A stretch of 64,000 bases of DNA from Corynebacterium xerosis NBRC 16721 = ATCC 373 (GCF_001552415.1 NZ_BCRD01000007.1:1-64000); one strand, 5' to 3'. Shown: positions 8,342-19,572, numbered from the stretch's first letter. Numbers and translations are program-made. The notes: a model not told the origin generated them from the sequence alone.

Positions 8342-9973
8342 CTACGCCAGCTCGACGATCTCCATGTACTCGTCGTTCCACAGGTCCTCGACGCCGTCGG
8401 GCAGCACGATGACGCGCTCCGGCTCGAGGGCCTCGACGGCACCGGGGTCGTGGGTGACCAGGACGACGGCGCCGGTGTAGGTCCGCAGCGCGTCGAGCAC
8501 CTGCTCGCGGGACTGCGGATCGAGGTTGTTGGTGGGCTCGTCGAGAAGCAGCACGTTGGCGCGGGAGGATACCAGCGCCGCCAGGGCCAGGCGCGTCTTC
8601 TCGCCGCCGGACAACGTGCCCGCCGGCTGGTCGAGCTGGACGCCGGAGAACATGAACGCGCCGAGCAAACCGCGCAGCTCCTGCTCGTCGACGTCGGGGC
8701 ACGCGTCGACGGTGTTCTGCCACACCGACTTCGCCGGGTCGATGGTGTCGTGCTCCTGGGCGAAGTAGCCCACCTTGAGGCCGTGGCCGGAGACGATGCC
8801 GCCCTCGCCGTCGGTGCGCTCCACGCCGGCCAGCAGCTTGAGCAGCGTCGTCTTGCCGGCGCCGTTGAAGCCGAGGACGACCACGCGCGAGCCCTTGTCG
8901 ATGGCCAGGTCCACGCCCGCGAACACCTCCAGCGAGCCGTACATCTTGGTCAGGCCCTTGGCGTTCATCGGGGTTTTGCCGCAGGCCGCGGGCTCCGGGA
9001 AGGAGATGTGGGCGACCTTGTCGTCGACGCGGACCTCATCGAGCTCGCCCATCATCCGCTCGGCGCGGGCGACCATCTGCTTGGCCGCGCGGGCCTTGGT
9101 GGCCTTCGCGCCGAGCTTGTCGGCCTGCTTCTTCAGCTGCGAGGCCTTCTTTTCGGCGTTGGCGCGCTCGCGGCGGCGGCGCGCCTCGTCGGTGGCGCGG
9201 GCGTCGAGGTACTTGGACCATCCCATGTTGTAGACGTCGGCCTCGGCGCGCACGGCGTCGAGGAACCAGACCTTGTTGCACACGTCGCCGAGCAGTTCGA
9301 CGTCGTGGCTGATCATGATCAGGCCGCCCTCGTGCTTGGACAGGAATCCGCGCAGCCAGGTGATGGAGTCGGCGTCGAGGTGGTTGGTCGGCTCGTCGAG
9401 AAGCAGCGTCGTCGCGGACTTGCCGCCACCGGCCGATGCCGCGAAGAGGATCTGCGCCAGCTCGACGCGGCGGCGCTGGCCGCCGGACAGGGTCTTCAGC
9501 TGCTGGTCGAGGACGCGCTCCTCCAGGCCCAGCGCGTCGCAGATGCGGGCGGCCTCGGCGTCGGCCTCGTAACCGCCGAGGTCGTGGTAGCGCTCCTCCA
9601 GCCGCGAGTACTTCCGGATCGCGGCGTCGCGCTTGCCGTCGGATTCGGAGGTTTCCATGATCTCCTGCTGCCGCTCCATGTTGCGGCGGATGGAGTCCAG
9701 GCCGCGGGCGGACAGCACGCGGTCGCGGGCGGTCTGCTCGATGTTGCCTTCGCGGGAGTCCTGGGGGAGGTAGCCGATCTCGCCGGAGCGGGTCACCGTG
9801 CCGCCGTAGGGCTCGCCTTCGCCGGCGAGGATCCGCATCGTGGTGGTCTTGCCGGCGCCGTTGCGCCCGACGAGGCCGATGCGGTCGCCGGGCTGGACGC
9901 GCAGCATCTCGCCCGGGGCATCCAGGAGGGTGCGGGCGCCGACGCGAACTTCGAGGTCATGGGTGACAATCAC
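8342..9973 (-). CDS. ABC-F ATPase (Rv1473-like), ribosome-associated type
   Basis: A 543-residue soluble protein with two ATP-binding cassettes and no membrane segment. Walker A motifs GRNGAGKTT and GFNGAGKTT, signatures LSGGQRRRVEL and LSGGEKTRLAL, and Walker B/DEPTNHLD and DEPTNNLD are all intact. Between the cassettes lies the charged helical linker (about residues 245-310, many Lys/Arg/Ala) that reaches the tRNA/peptidyl site in studied ABC-F factors. From memory it aligns along its length with M. tuberculosis Rv1473, also an aconitase neighbour; that protein has been linked to macrolide tolerance. Start GTG 9973 has AGGGTGG upstream. It converges on the oxidoreductase gene, 55 bases apart, where I see no strong terminator. 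Confidence 0.93.
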   Translation of the reverse strand: MIVTHDLEVRVGARTLLDAPGEMLRVQPGDRIGLVGRNGAGKTTTMRILAGEGEPYGGTVTRSGEIGYLPQDSREGNIEQTARDRVLSARGLDSIRRNMERQQEIMETSESDGKRDAAIRKYSRLEERYHDLGGYEADAEAARICDALGLEERVLDQQLKTLSGGQRRRVELAQILFAASAGGGKSATTLLLDEPTNHLDADSITWLRGFLSKHEGGLIMISHDVELLGDVCNKVWFLDAVRAEADVYNMGWSKYLDARATDEARRRRERANAEKKASQLKKQADKLGAKATKARAAKQMVARAERMMGELDEVRVDDKVAHISFPEPAACGKTPMNAKGLTKMYGSLEVFAGVDLAIDKGSRVVVLGFNGAGKTTLLKLLAGVERTDGEGGIVSGHGLKVGYFAQEHDTIDPAKSVWQNTVDACPDVDEQELRGLLGAFMFSGVQLDQPAGTLSGGEKTRLALAALVSSRANVLLLDEPTNNLDPQSREQVLDALRTYTGAVVLVTHDPGAVEALEPERVIVLPDGVEDLWNDEYMEIVELA

Positions 9974-10063
9974 GTCGGTCCACCCTACCAGGAGGTATGC
10001 GCCGTCCCGGCATCGCCCGATTCCCGTCGACGACGTACGTGGATCGGGTTCGGCGCCGCCCGA

Positions 10064-10069
10064 TATGGT
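10064..10069 (+). promoter_or_regulatory. -10 box of a leaderless promoter (cyclase-like gene)
   Basis: TATGGT ends 6 bases before ATG 10076. GTGAGG overlaps its end, so a weak Shine-Dalgarno role cannot be excluded. Confidence 0.5.
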
Positions 10070-10075
10070 GAGGCC

Positions 10076-11308
10076 ATGAGTCAATTCGGACGTCGGTCCG
10101 GGAGCCCCCGCACCCGCGCCGTGGTTCTGGGCCTCGGCCCCGCCGGCCGCATCGCCGCACACCGGGCCGCGGCCCGCGGGTGGGACGTCATGGCCCTCGA
10201 CCCCGCGGGCGGTTCCATGCCGTCGACCGTCGGCGCGTGGGCGCATCAGCTCCCCGCATGGCTGCCGGCGGACGCCGTCGCGTCGCGGTTCCGGCCGTCG
10301 GTGGTCACCTCCGGAGGTCGGCGCCGATTGCTTGACGACGACTACGTGGTCCTCGACACGGCCGTTTTGTCCCGGCTCGGTGGATTCGACGTGTGCCGGG
10401 AGCGGGGGATGCGGCACGCGGACGGTGCCGTGACGATCCGGGACGGGGACGGGGACGGCGAGGACTTCGGGGCGTGGACGAGCTCGGACGTCGTCGTCGA
10501 CGCCGTCGGGGCCGCCCCGGGCGCCGCGGTCCTCGAGGCCAGGCAGCTGGCCTTCGGTCACGTGTTCCGCGAAATCGATGTGCCGGAACACTTGCGCGTG
10601 CCCGTCCTCATGGACTTCACCGTGCCCACGGGCACGGATCTTCCGCCGGACCGAGCCGATGCGACCGGAAGCTACCCCGCCACCTTCTCCTACCGCCTGC
10701 CGCTCGGCGATGGCACGTGGCTGATCGAGGAGACCATCCTCGCCGCCCGCGCCTCCTCGGGCGCCGACGATCCGCGGCGGGCCGAACTGCACGCCCATCT
10801 TCACCGAATGCAGTCGCGCCGCCTTGCCGATCTCGGCCTGGATCCCGCACGGGCGATCGCCGACGAAACCGTCGACTTCCCGATGGGGCCACGGCACCTG
10901 CCGGACGACGACCCACGCAAGGGCCACGGGCACTTCGGCGCGGTCGGCGGGTGGATGCATCCCGCGACCGGTTACTGCGTCGGAGCGGTGCTCGCCGACG
11001 TCGACCGTTTCCTCGACCAGCTGGAGGCCCGCGCCGACGCCTCGCCGCCCGGTGGCCGGCCGCTGGCGTGGCTGCGCAGGCGAGGGCTCCACGTCCTCCT
11101 GGGCTTCGACGCGGACCAGACGCGCGAGTTCTTCGACTCCTTCCTTTCGCTTCCCGACGCCGCCATCCGCGAATACCTCACCGGCACGTCGACCCCGAGG
11201 ACCCTGGCGGTCATGGTGGCGCTGGCGATGCCGTTGGGCCGCCGCAACCCGAAGACCCTCGCCCGGCTGCTGGCCACCTTCGCCGACGGCAAGCCCGTCG
11301 ACGGATAG
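10076..11308 (+). CDS. lycopene cyclase family FAD/NAD(P)-binding protein
   Basis: A 410-residue flavoprotein-like enzyme. The N-terminal dinucleotide fold starts with VVLGLGPAGRIAAHRAAARG (about residues 15-35). The motif GGWMHPATGYCVG (about 290-302) matches the GGxVHPATGYS signature of CrtL/CrtY lycopene beta-cyclases, with Cys where Ser is usual. FFDSFLSLPD near 345 also fits the family's C-terminal part. Such enzymes close the ends of lycopene to make beta-rings in the membrane. No other carotenoid gene lies in the window, so the substrate is uncertain. It is leaderless and lies 103 bases before lysP. Confidence 0.75.
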   Translation: MSQFGRRSGSPRTRAVVLGLGPAGRIAAHRAAARGWDVMALDPAGGSMPSTVGAWAHQLPAWLPADAVASRFRPSVVTSGGRRRLLDDDYVVLDTAVLSRLGGFDVCRERGMRHADGAVTIRDGDGDGEDFGAWTSSDVVVDAVGAAPGAAVLEARQLAFGHVFREIDVPEHLRVPVLMDFTVPTGTDLPPDRADATGSYPATFSYRLPLGDGTWLIEETILAARASSGADDPRRAELHAHLHRMQSRRLADLGLDPARAIADETVDFPMGPRHLPDDDPRKGHGHFGAVGGWMHPATGYCVGAVLADVDRFLDQLEARADASPPGGRPLAWLRRRGLHVLLGFDADQTREFFDSFLSLPDAAIREYLTGTSTPRTLAVMVALAMPLGRRNPKTLARLLATFADGKPVDG

Positions 11309-11411
11309 GCCGGTCGCACATCGCACGGCATGTCCGTGGTGCGGCCGACACCGTCGCAAAGCAAAGTCCCGAAGCGCCGGCGCAACCCGGCCCGGGGCAT
11401 ATGATCTCCCC
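11309..11411. other. intergenic hairpin and 11-mer variant before lysP
   Basis: A two-part hairpin (about 11311-11347: GGTCGCAC/GTGCGGCC enclosing CACGG/CCGTG) follows the cyclase-like gene. CGTCGCAAAGC at 11352-11362 is a variant of the repeated 11-mer, 44 bases after the stop codon. No T-run is seen. Confidence 0.45.
11400..11405 (+). promoter_or_regulatory. -10 box of the leaderless lysP promoter
   Basis: TATGAT, close to the consensus, ends 6 bases before ATG 11412; the bases between are CTCCCC, with no Shine-Dalgarno sequence. A lysine riboswitch would have no room. Confidence 0.65.
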
Positions 11412-12878
11412 ATGACCGCATCCCTCGACGCGAAGGGCCCGCTGGGCCACACGGGACAACTGCAGCGCACGCTGCGGGCCCGCCACCTGAACATGATCGC
11501 CATCGGCGGCGCCATCGGCACCGGCCTGTTCGTCGCCTCCGGCGCGACCATCTCCGAAGCCGGGCCCGGCGGTGCACTGGTCGCCTACGCGCTGATCGGC
11601 TTCATGGTGTGGCTGGTCATGCAATCGCTCGGCGAAATGGCCGCGTACCTGCCCGTCGCCGGATCCTTCCAGGAATACGGCACCCGCTACGTCTCCCCCA
11701 GCTTCGGCTTCGCCCTCGGCTGGAACTACTGGTTCAACTGGGCCATCACCGTCGCCGCCGAACTCGTCGCCGCCGCCCTGGTCATGCGCTACTGGTTCCC
11801 CGACGTGCCCGCCATCGTCTGGTCCGCCGGGTTCCTGCTGCTGCTGTTCCTGCTCAACGCCCTGTCCGCGCGGGCATTCGGCGAAGGCGAATTCTGGTTC
11901 GCCGCGATCAAGGTGATCACCGTCGTGGTGTTCCTGATCATCGGCGTGGCCATGATCGCCGGCATCATGGGCGGCACCTCCCCCGGCGTGCAGAACTGGA
12001 CCACCGGCGACGCGCCCTTCGTCGGCGGCGGCATGGGCATCCTCGCGGTGTTCATCGTCGCCGGCTACTCCTTCCAGGGCACCGAGCTGGTCGGCGTTGC
12101 CGCCGGAGAGGCCGAGAACCCCGAGAAGACCATCCCCAAGGCCATCCGCACCATCTTCTGGCGCATCCTGCTGTTCTACATCGGCGCCATCGCGGTCATC
12201 GGCTTCCTCATCCCCTACACCGACCCGAACCTGCTCAACGCCGCCGAGGACAACATCGCGGTGTCGCCGTTCACCCTCGTCTTCGACCGCGCCGGCATCG
12301 CCGTCGCGGCCGGCCTGATGAACGCCGTAATCCTCACGTCGGTCCTGTCGGCGGGCAACTCCGGTCTCTACGCCTCGACCCGCATGCTCTATTCGTTGTC
12401 GCGGATGGGGCAGGCGCCGCGGTTCTTCGGCAAGCTGTCCAACCACGACGTGCCCATGCGCGCCCTGGTGGCCACCGCGTCGATCGGCATGTTCGGCTTC
12501 CTGACGTCCATCGTCGGCGACGGCGCGGCGTACACCTTCCTGCTGACGCTCTCCGCGCTGGCCGGGTTCCTCACGTGGATCGGCATCTCCTACAGCCACT
12601 ACCACTTCCGCAAGGCGCTGAAGGCCCAGGGCGTGCCGCTGACCGCACTGCCGTACAAGGCGCCGTTCTTCCCCGCCGGCGCGGTCATCGCGTTGATCAT
12701 GTGCTTCGGCGTGGTGCTCGGCCAGGCCTACGGGCCCGTGACCACCGGCGAAAACGTCTTCGCCATCCTGTCGCCCTACCTGGGCATCCCCGTGTTCCTG
12801 GCGCTGTGGTTCGTGCACAAGCGCGTCACAGGTTCGCGGGCCGTCAAGCCCGAGGAGGCGGACCTCTCGCGCGAGTAG
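11412..12878 (+). CDS. lysP: lysine-specific permease, LysP type
   Basis: A 488-residue cytoplasmic-membrane transporter of the amino acid-polyamine-organocation family with about 12 membrane segments. It resembles E. coli LysP (489 residues) along its length: RARHLNMIAIGGAIGTGLFV at the start, SLGEMAAYLPVAGSFQ, GYSFQGTELVG and NAVILTSVLSAGNSGLYAS. It would import L-lysine with protons. Related AroP-type permeases are shorter and less similar, so the lysine call is fairly firm. It stands alone; the next gene downstream is convergent sufT, beyond a large inverted repeat. Confidence 0.9.
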   Translation: MTASLDAKGPLGHTGQLQRTLRARHLNMIAIGGAIGTGLFVASGATISEAGPGGALVAYALIGFMVWLVMQSLGEMAAYLPVAGSFQEYGTRYVSPSFGFALGWNYWFNWAITVAAELVAAALVMRYWFPDVPAIVWSAGFLLLLFLLNALSARAFGEGEFWFAAIKVITVVVFLIIGVAMIAGIMGGTSPGVQNWTTGDAPFVGGGMGILAVFIVAGYSFQGTELVGVAAGEAENPEKTIPKAIRTIFWRILLFYIGAIAVIGFLIPYTDPNLLNAAEDNIAVSPFTLVFDRAGIAVAAGLMNAVILTSVLSAGNSGLYASTRMLYSLSRMGQAPRFFGKLSNHDVPMRALVATASIGMFGFLTSIVGDGAAYTFLLTLSALAGFLTWIGISYSHYHFRKALKAQGVPLTALPYKAPFFPAGAVIALIMCFGVVLGQAYGPVTTGENVFAILSPYLGIPVFLALWFVHKRVTGSRAVKPEEADLSRE

Positions 12879-12961
12879 TGCGCGAGTGCTGCTCGGTCGG
12901 TCGCACTTCAGCGGTCGCGCCCCAGCGGTGCTGTTCGGCCAGTGAGGCGGAACCACGCGTA

Positions 12962-13025
12962 AACCCACCCCGAATGGTTTAACCCACCCGTTACAGCGGG
13001 TGGGTTAAACCATTCGGGGTGGGTT
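12962..13025. repeat. perfect inverted repeat, 29-bp arms, between lysP and sufT
   Basis: Arms 12962-12990 and 12997-13025 are exact reverse complements with the loop TTACAG. Each arm begins AACCCACCCCG and ends AACCCACCCG (as read on the left), so it also holds an internal direct repeat. The right arm has four G-runs (GGG, GGG, GGGG, GGG). It lies 83 bases after lysP and 130 bases after the convergent sufT stop. No T-run follows on either strand. It could be a bidirectional terminator or a palindromic repeat element. The rest of 12879-13155 shows only a near-copy of the repeated 11-mer (CGTAGTCAAGC, 13126-13136). Confidence 0.9.
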
Positions 13026-13155
13026 AGCCGTTTCTCGGAGCATTGGCTCCCATTTCGCAGCGCAACGCCGGCGGTGCGCCCAGAGCGCATCGCCGGCGGG
13101 GGCAGTCGGAGGGAACGCGGGCCGTAGTCAAGCGAAACGCGGCGCCGCAACCGCC

Positions 13156-13587
13156 CTACACCGAGAAGCCGAGCGCGCGCATCTGCTCGCGGCCGTCCTC
13201 GGTGATCATGTGCGGGCCCCACGGCGGCGACCACACCCAGTTGAGCTGCATCTCGGTGATCTGCGGGTGATCCAGCACCAGCGTCTCGGTCTGATCGAAC
13301 AGCATGTCCGTCAGCGGGCACGCCGGCGACGTCAGCGTCATGTTGATGACGGCCTTCGACTTGCCCTCGATCCAGATGTCGTAGACCAGGCCCAGGTCGA
13401 CGACGTTGACGCCCAGCTCGGGGTCGACGACGTCGTACATGCGGTCCTCGACCTCGATGGCCAGCTGCTCCTGCTCGGGCGTCTGCTCCGGGCGCGGCGG
13501 CACCTCATAGGTGCTGCCGTCGAGGCCCGGGGCCGGGTTCTCGCCGGCCTCCGGTGCGGTGGCGTCGGTGGTGTTCGGCTCGGTCAT
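13156..13587 (-). CDS. sufT: Fe-S assembly factor SufT (DUF59/MIP18 family)
   Basis: A 143-residue protein; residues about 42-143 are the DUF59 (MIP18/PaaD-like) domain with VVDPELGVNVVDLGLVYDI and TLTSPACPLTDML, whose Cys is the conserved family residue. It helps Fe-S cluster maturation, probably in cluster handover. The first 40 residues are a disordered Thr/Ala/Pro/Glu tail. It is the last gene of the SUF operon; its ATG overlaps the sufU stop (ATGA, 13584-13587), which suggests translational coupling. Confidence 0.93.
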   Translation of the reverse strand: MTEPNTTDATAPEAGENPAPGLDGSTYEVPPRPEQTPEQEQLAIEVEDRMYDVVDPELGVNVVDLGLVYDIWIEGKSKAVINMTLTSPACPLTDMLFDQTETLVLDHPQITEMQLNWVWSPPWGPHMITEDGREQMRALGFSV

Positions 13588-14102
13588 CGGTTCACTTCCT
13601 TGTCTCCGGTGGTGTCTGTGCCGGTGGTGTCTGTGCCGGCGGGCGCCGCATCCGCGGAGCCGTCGGCGAGCGCGTCGGCGGTGGCCGCCTGGAACGCCTT
13701 CCAGCCCAGCAGCGCGCACTTCACGCGCGCCGGGTACTTCGAGACGCCCGCGAACGCCACGCCGTCGCCGATCAGGTCCTCGTCGCCTTCTTCTTTGCCG
13801 CGCGAGGTGATCATCCGCTCGAACTCGGCGAGCTTGGCCATCGCCTCCGCCACGGGCTTGCCCACGATTTCCTCGGCCATCACGGAGGTCGACGCCTGCG
13901 AAATCGAGCAACCGACGGCGTCGTAGGACACGTCTTCGACGGTCTCGCCGTCGTCGGAAAGCCGGACGCGCAGGGTCAGCTCATCGCCGCACGACGGGTT
14001 GACGTGGTGGACTTCCGCGTCGAAGGGATCGCGCAGGCCGCTGTGCTGCGGGTGCTTGTAGTGGTCCAGGATGACTTCCTGGTACATCGACTCCAGCTTC
14101 AC
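13584..14102 (-). CDS. sufU: Fe-S scaffold / sulfurtransferase SufU
   Basis: A 172-residue NifU/IscU-like protein that takes sulfur from SufS. The three conserved cysteines are present in NPSCGDE, AVGCSISQAS and ARVKCALLG, with the Asp of CGDE completing the zinc site known for SufU. Start GTG 14102 is preceded by AAAGGAG. The C-terminal tail after about residue 145 is low-complexity and carries a short tandem repeat (TDTTG twice). It lies between sufS (73 bases) and sufT (4-base overlap). Confidence 0.95.
   Translation of the reverse strand: MKLESMYQEVILDHYKHPQHSGLRDPFDAEVHHVNPSCGDELTLRVRLSDDGETVEDVSYDAVGCSISQASTSVMAEEIVGKPVAEAMAKLAEFERMITSRGKEEGDEDLIGDGVAFAGVSKYPARVKCALLGWKAFQAATADALADGSADAAPAGTDTTGTDTTGDKEVNR
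13606..13635. repeat. two tandem 15-bp repeats in the sufU tail
   Basis: CCGGTGGTGTCTGTG occurs twice in direct tandem, followed by a partial third copy. In frame it encodes TDTTG repeats. A 15-bp unit keeps the frame, so copy number could vary between strains. Confidence 0.8.
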
Positions 14103-14145
14103 TCCCGGCTCCTTTCTGTGCGGCCGCGCGGTGCCCGGCCTTCTC

Positions 14146-14165
14146 GCTTTACGACGCCCCGGCGT
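14146..14165 (-). terminator. small stem-loop after sufS with an 11-mer variant
   Basis: GACGCC/GGCGTC (14152-14165) pairs around CC within the 73-base sufS-sufU gap and overlaps CGTCGTAAAGC (14146-14156), a variant of the repeated 11-mer. More likely an internal processing or stabilising stem than a full stop. Confidence 0.35.
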
Positions 14166-14175
14166 CCCCGGCGCA

Positions 14176-16162
<1,987 letters not shown>

Positions 16163-16236
16163 GGGATGGGCTGTCCTTTTCTTTCGTCTTCGTCGCTGTT
16201 CGCGTCTGTGTGGGGAGTGGCTCGGGGCCGGGGCGG

Positions 16237-17427
16237 CTAGAAGCCGCCGGTTTCGAGCTCGTGGTCGATGAGCGCGATCAGGCGCTCCCGGATCGACTCC
16301 ACCGGGATCAGGTTGATGACCTCGTTGAAGAATCCGCGGACAACGAGGCGGCGGGCCACGTCCTCCGGGATGCCGCGCGACAGCAGGTAGAACAGCTGGT
16401 CATCGTCGAAACGGCCCACCGTGGCGGCGTGGCCGGCGCCGGCGATCTCGCCGGTCTCGATCTCCAGGTTGGGCACCGAGTCGGCGCGGGCGCCCTCGGT
16501 GAGCAGGAGATTGCGGTTGAGCTCGTAGGTGTCGGTGCCCGATGCCGCGGCGCGGATGAGCACGTCGCCCACCCAGGCGGTGCGCGCGTCGGTCTTGCCG
16601 GAGCCCGGCTCGCCCTGGAGCGCGCCCTTGTACATGACGTTGGAGCGGCAGTTCGGCACGGCGTGGTCGACGAGCAGGCGCTGCTCGAAGTACTGGCCGG
16701 CGTCGGCGAAGTAGACGCCGAGCAGCTCGGCGTCGCCGCCGGGGGCGGTGAACTTCACGCGGGGGACGACGCGGACCACGTCGCCGCCGAAGGTGGCCAC
16801 GGAGTGGCGCAGGACCGAATCGCGGCCCAGCGAGGCGTGGTGGCCGGACAGGTGCACGGCGCCCTCGTCCCAGTTCGCCAGGCTGACGACGGCCAGCCGA
16901 CCGGCGTCGCCGACGACGAACTCGACGTTGTCGGCGTGGACGCCGGTGCCGCGGTAGTCGAGGATGACGACCGCTTCGGCCTGCTCGCGCACGTCGATGA
17001 CGATGTGGCCGTAGGAGACGTTGCCCTCTCCCGGGCCGTCGACCGTGACGGTGACGGGTCCGCCGGACAGGGCGCCCTTGCCGAAGGTGACGATGGTCGC
17101 CTGCTCGAAGGACGAGTAGGCCTGCGCGGCGACGCGATCGGTGGGCGTGCCGGCGCGGCCGAGGCGCTCGTCGTCGCGGCCCACGGTTTCGACGGTGACG
17201 CCCTCGGCGTCCGCGCCCTCCACGGTGATGGCGGCGGCGACGGGGTCGCCGGCGGTGCCGTCGTGGAGGCCCGCGAGGCGGCGCAGCGGGGTGAAGCGCC
17301 ACTCCTCGTCGCGGCCGCGGGGGACCGCGAAGTCCTCGACGTCGAAGGAGGCGAACACGTCGCCCTTGTTGGCCAGCACCCGGCGCTTGTGCTCGGACTG
17401 GCCCTCGTTGGTGATAACGCTGGTCAT
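16237..17427 (-). CDS. sufD: SUF complex subunit SufD
   Basis: A 396-residue beta-helix scaffold protein, paralog of SufB. Its C-terminal part carries the shared GHAATVGRFDDDQLFYLLSR signature. It binds SufC and SufB. I chose ATG 17427, 4 bases after the sufB stop, because that length fits the family and the short upstream extension lies inside sufB. Close packing with sufB implies coupled translation. Confidence 0.96.
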   Translation of the reverse strand: MTSVITNEGQSEHKRRVLANKGDVFASFDVEDFAVPRGRDEEWRFTPLRRLAGLHDGTAGDPVAAAITVEGADAEGVTVETVGRDDERLGRAGTPTDRVAAQAYSSFEQATIVTFGKGALSGGPVTVTVDGPGEGNVSYGHIVIDVREQAEAVVILDYRGTGVHADNVEFVVGDAGRLAVVSLANWDEGAVHLSGHHASLGRDSVLRHSVATFGGDVVRVVPRVKFTAPGGDAELLGVYFADAGQYFEQRLLVDHAVPNCRSNVMYKGALQGEPGSGKTDARTAWVGDVLIRAAASGTDTYELNRNLLLTEGARADSVPNLEIETGEIAGAGHAATVGRFDDDQLFYLLSRGIPEDVARRLVVRGFFNEVINLIPVESIRERLIALIDHELETGGF

Positions 17428-17431
17428 TGGA

Positions 17432-18880
17432 TTAACCGACCGAACCTTCCATCTGCAGTTCAATGAGGCGGTTGAGCTCGAGGGCGTACTCCATCGGGAG
17501 CTCCTTGGCGATGGGCTCGACGAAGCCGCGGACGACCATGGCCATGGCCTCCTCTTCCTCGATGCCGCGGCTCATCAGGTAGAAGAGCTGGTCATCGGAG
17601 ACCTTGGAGACGGTGGCCTCGTGGCCGAGCGTGACGTCGTCCTCGCGCACGTCGACGTACGGGTACGTGTCCGAGCGGGAGATCGTGTCCACCAGCAGCG
17701 CGTCGCACTCGACGTTGGAGTGGGAGTGCTTGGCGCCCTTGTTGACCTGCACCAGGCCGCGGTAGGCGGCGCGGCCGCCGCCGCGGGCGACGGACTTGGA
17801 CACGATGTTCGACGACGTGTGCGGCGCCATGTGCACCATCTTCGCGCCGGTGTCCTGGAACTGGCCCTCGCCGGCCATGGCGACGGACAGAACCTCGCCG
17901 CGGGCGTGGGGGCCGGTCATCCAGACGGCCGGGTACTTCATGGTGACCTTGGAACCGATGTTGCCGTCGATCCACTCCATGGTCGCGCCCTCTTCGGCCT
18001 TGGCGCGCTTGGTGACCAGGTTGTAGACGTTGTTCGACCAGTTCTGGATCGTCGTGTAGCGGCAACGGCCGCCCTTCTTCACGATGATCTCGACGACCGC
18101 CGAGTGCAGCGAGTCCGACTTGTAGATCGGCGCGGTGCAGCCCTCGACGTAGTGGACGTAGGCGTCCTCGTCGACGATGATCAGCGTGCGCTCGAACTGG
18201 CCCATGTTCTCCGTGTTGATGCGGAAGTAGGCCTGCAGCGGGATGTCCACGTGGACGCCCTTGGGCACGTAGATGAACGAGCCGCCGGACCAGACGGCCG
18301 TGTTGAGCGCGGAGAACTTGTTGTCGCCGGCCGGGATGACGGAGCCGAAGTACTCGTGGAAGATCTCCGGGTGCTCCTTGAGCGCGGTGTCCGTGTCCAG
18401 GAAGATGACGCCCTGCTCCTCCAGGTCCTCGCGGATCTGGTGGTAGACGACCTCGGACTCGTACTGCGCGGCGACGCCGGCGACGAGGCGCTGCTTCTCC
18501 GCCTCGGGGATGCCGAGCTTGTCGTAGGTGTCCTTGATGTCCTGCGGGAGATCCTCCCACGTCTGCGCCTGCTTCTCGGTGGAGCGGACGAAGTACTTGA
18601 TGTTGTCGAAGTCGATGGTCGACAGGTCCGCGCCCCACGTGGGCATGGGCTTCTTGTCGAAGATCTCGAGTGCCTTGAGACGCGTGTTCAGCATCCACTC
18701 GGACTCGTTCTTCTTCGCGGAGATGTCGCGGACGACGGCCTCCGACAAGCCGCGCTCGGCGGCGGCGCCGGCGGCGTCGGAATCGTGCCAGCCGTACTGG
18801 TAGGCGCCGATCGAGTCGATGATTTCCTCGTCGGTCTGCGGTGCCTGCACCTTCGCGGATTCGTTCTGGGCGAGGGTCAT
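17432..18880 (-). CDS. sufB: SUF complex subunit SufB
   Basis: A 482-residue main scaffold subunit on which the cluster is built. The family core ([10 protein letters not shown] near the N-terminus; [20 protein letters not shown] near residue 430) is intact and the length is normal, so no intein is present, unlike in M. tuberculosis SufB. AGGAG precedes ATG 18880. The ATG overlaps the sufR stop (ATGA), which couples regulator and operon. Confidence 0.98.
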   Translation of the reverse strand: MTLAQNESAKVQAPQTDEEIIDSIGAYQYGWHDSDAAGAAAERGLSEAVVRDISAKKNESEWMLNTRLKALEIFDKKPMPTWGADLSTIDFDNIKYFVRSTEKQAQTWEDLPQDIKDTYDKLGIPEAEKQRLVAGVAAQYESEVVYHQIREDLEEQGVIFLDTDTALKEHPEIFHEYFGSVIPAGDNKFSALNTAVWSGGSFIYVPKGVHVDIPLQAYFRINTENMGQFERTLIIVDEDAYVHYVEGCTAPIYKSDSLHSAVVEIIVKKGGRCRYTTIQNWSNNVYNLVTKRAKAEEGATMEWIDGNIGSKVTMKYPAVWMTGPHARGEVLSVAMAGEGQFQDTGAKMVHMAPHTSSNIVSKSVARGGGRAAYRGLVQVNKGAKHSHSNVECDALLVDTISRSDTYPYVDVREDDVTLGHEATVSKVSDDQLFYLMSRGIEEEEAMAMVVRGFVEPIAKELPMEYALELNRLIELQMEGSVG

Positions 18881-19572
18881 TGTCCGCTCCTTTCTGCTGG
18901 TGCGTGGGTGGTGACTGGGGTCAGGGGGATGTTCGTCGTGCAAATCCCGTTTCCGTCGGCGATGGTCGCCAACGGCTGGGTGTGCTGCCCCAGCAGATTA
19001 CTGACCGCCTCATGTTCGGCGGCGCACAGCTGGGGGAAGTCCTGCGCGACATGGCTGATCGGGCAATGGTGGTGGCAGATCTGGACGCTGCCGGTCGTCT
19101 CGCTGACCGTCGCCGCGTAACCGTGGCGGCGGAAAGCGGTGACGACCGCCCCGACGACGTCGTCGAGGTCGGTCTCTCCGCCCACCGGCTCGATGCCGGC
19201 GAGGATCTCGGCGACCCGCCGCCGCGCGAACGCGGAAACGGCGGCGTCTCCCCCGGCGTCGCGCAGCGCGTCGAGCGCCGCGGCGGCAAGGGAATCGTAG
19301 GCGTGCCCGAACTTCGCCCGGCCGTCGTCGGTGAGCCGGAAGGACTTCGCTGGCCGGCCGCGGCCGCGGGGGCCGGTGGCCGGTGCGGGCGCGGTCTCGG
19401 CGAGACCTTCGTCGACGAGGATGTCGAGGTGCCGGCGCACTCCTGCGGCCGACAGCCCGAGCTCCTCGGCGATGGTTCCCGCCGAGGCCGGATTGTGTTC
19501 GAGCAGCGCGAGCAAGATCCGGCGGCGCGTGTCTCCGTCGCCGCCCTTGGTGGACGTATCGTCGTTGGCCAT
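18877..19572 (-). CDS. sufR: Fe-S-sensing repressor SufR
   Basis: A 231-residue regulator: N-terminal winged helix (about residues 15-60, [20 protein letters not shown], then [11 protein letters not shown]) and a C-terminal cysteine cluster C166, C170, C183 with a further C211, as in mycobacterial/actinobacterial SufR, which binds an Fe-S cluster. It represses the suf operon it heads when clusters are plentiful. The gene is first in the operon and divergent from mptB. An AACAC/GTGTT palindrome sits inside its own probable promoter, consistent with autoregulation. Confidence 0.95.
   Translation of the reverse strand: MANDDTSTKGGDGDTRRRILLALLEHNPASAGTIAEELGLSAAGVRRHLDILVDEGLAETAPAPATGPRGRGRPAKSFRLTDDGRAKFGHAYDSLAAAALDALRDAGGDAAVSAFARRRVAEILAGIEPVGGETDLDDVVGAVVTAFRRHGYAATVSETTGSVQICHHHCPISHVAQDFPQLCAAEHEAVSNLLGQHTQPLATIADGNGICTTNIPLTPVTTHAPAERSGQ

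Noticed and set aside
8294..10075. Plus-strand upstream extension of the cyclase-like gene across the ABC-F gene
   Set aside because: The cyclase-like protein begins at ATG 10076 with its own -10; the extension is antisense to ABC-F coding sequence.
11309..11411. Possible lysine riboswitch before lysP
   Set aside because: The -10 box lies 6 bases before the ATG, so there is no leader to hold one.
17432..18880. Intein in SufB, as in M. tuberculosis
   Set aside because: The gene is of normal length and the core is uninterrupted.
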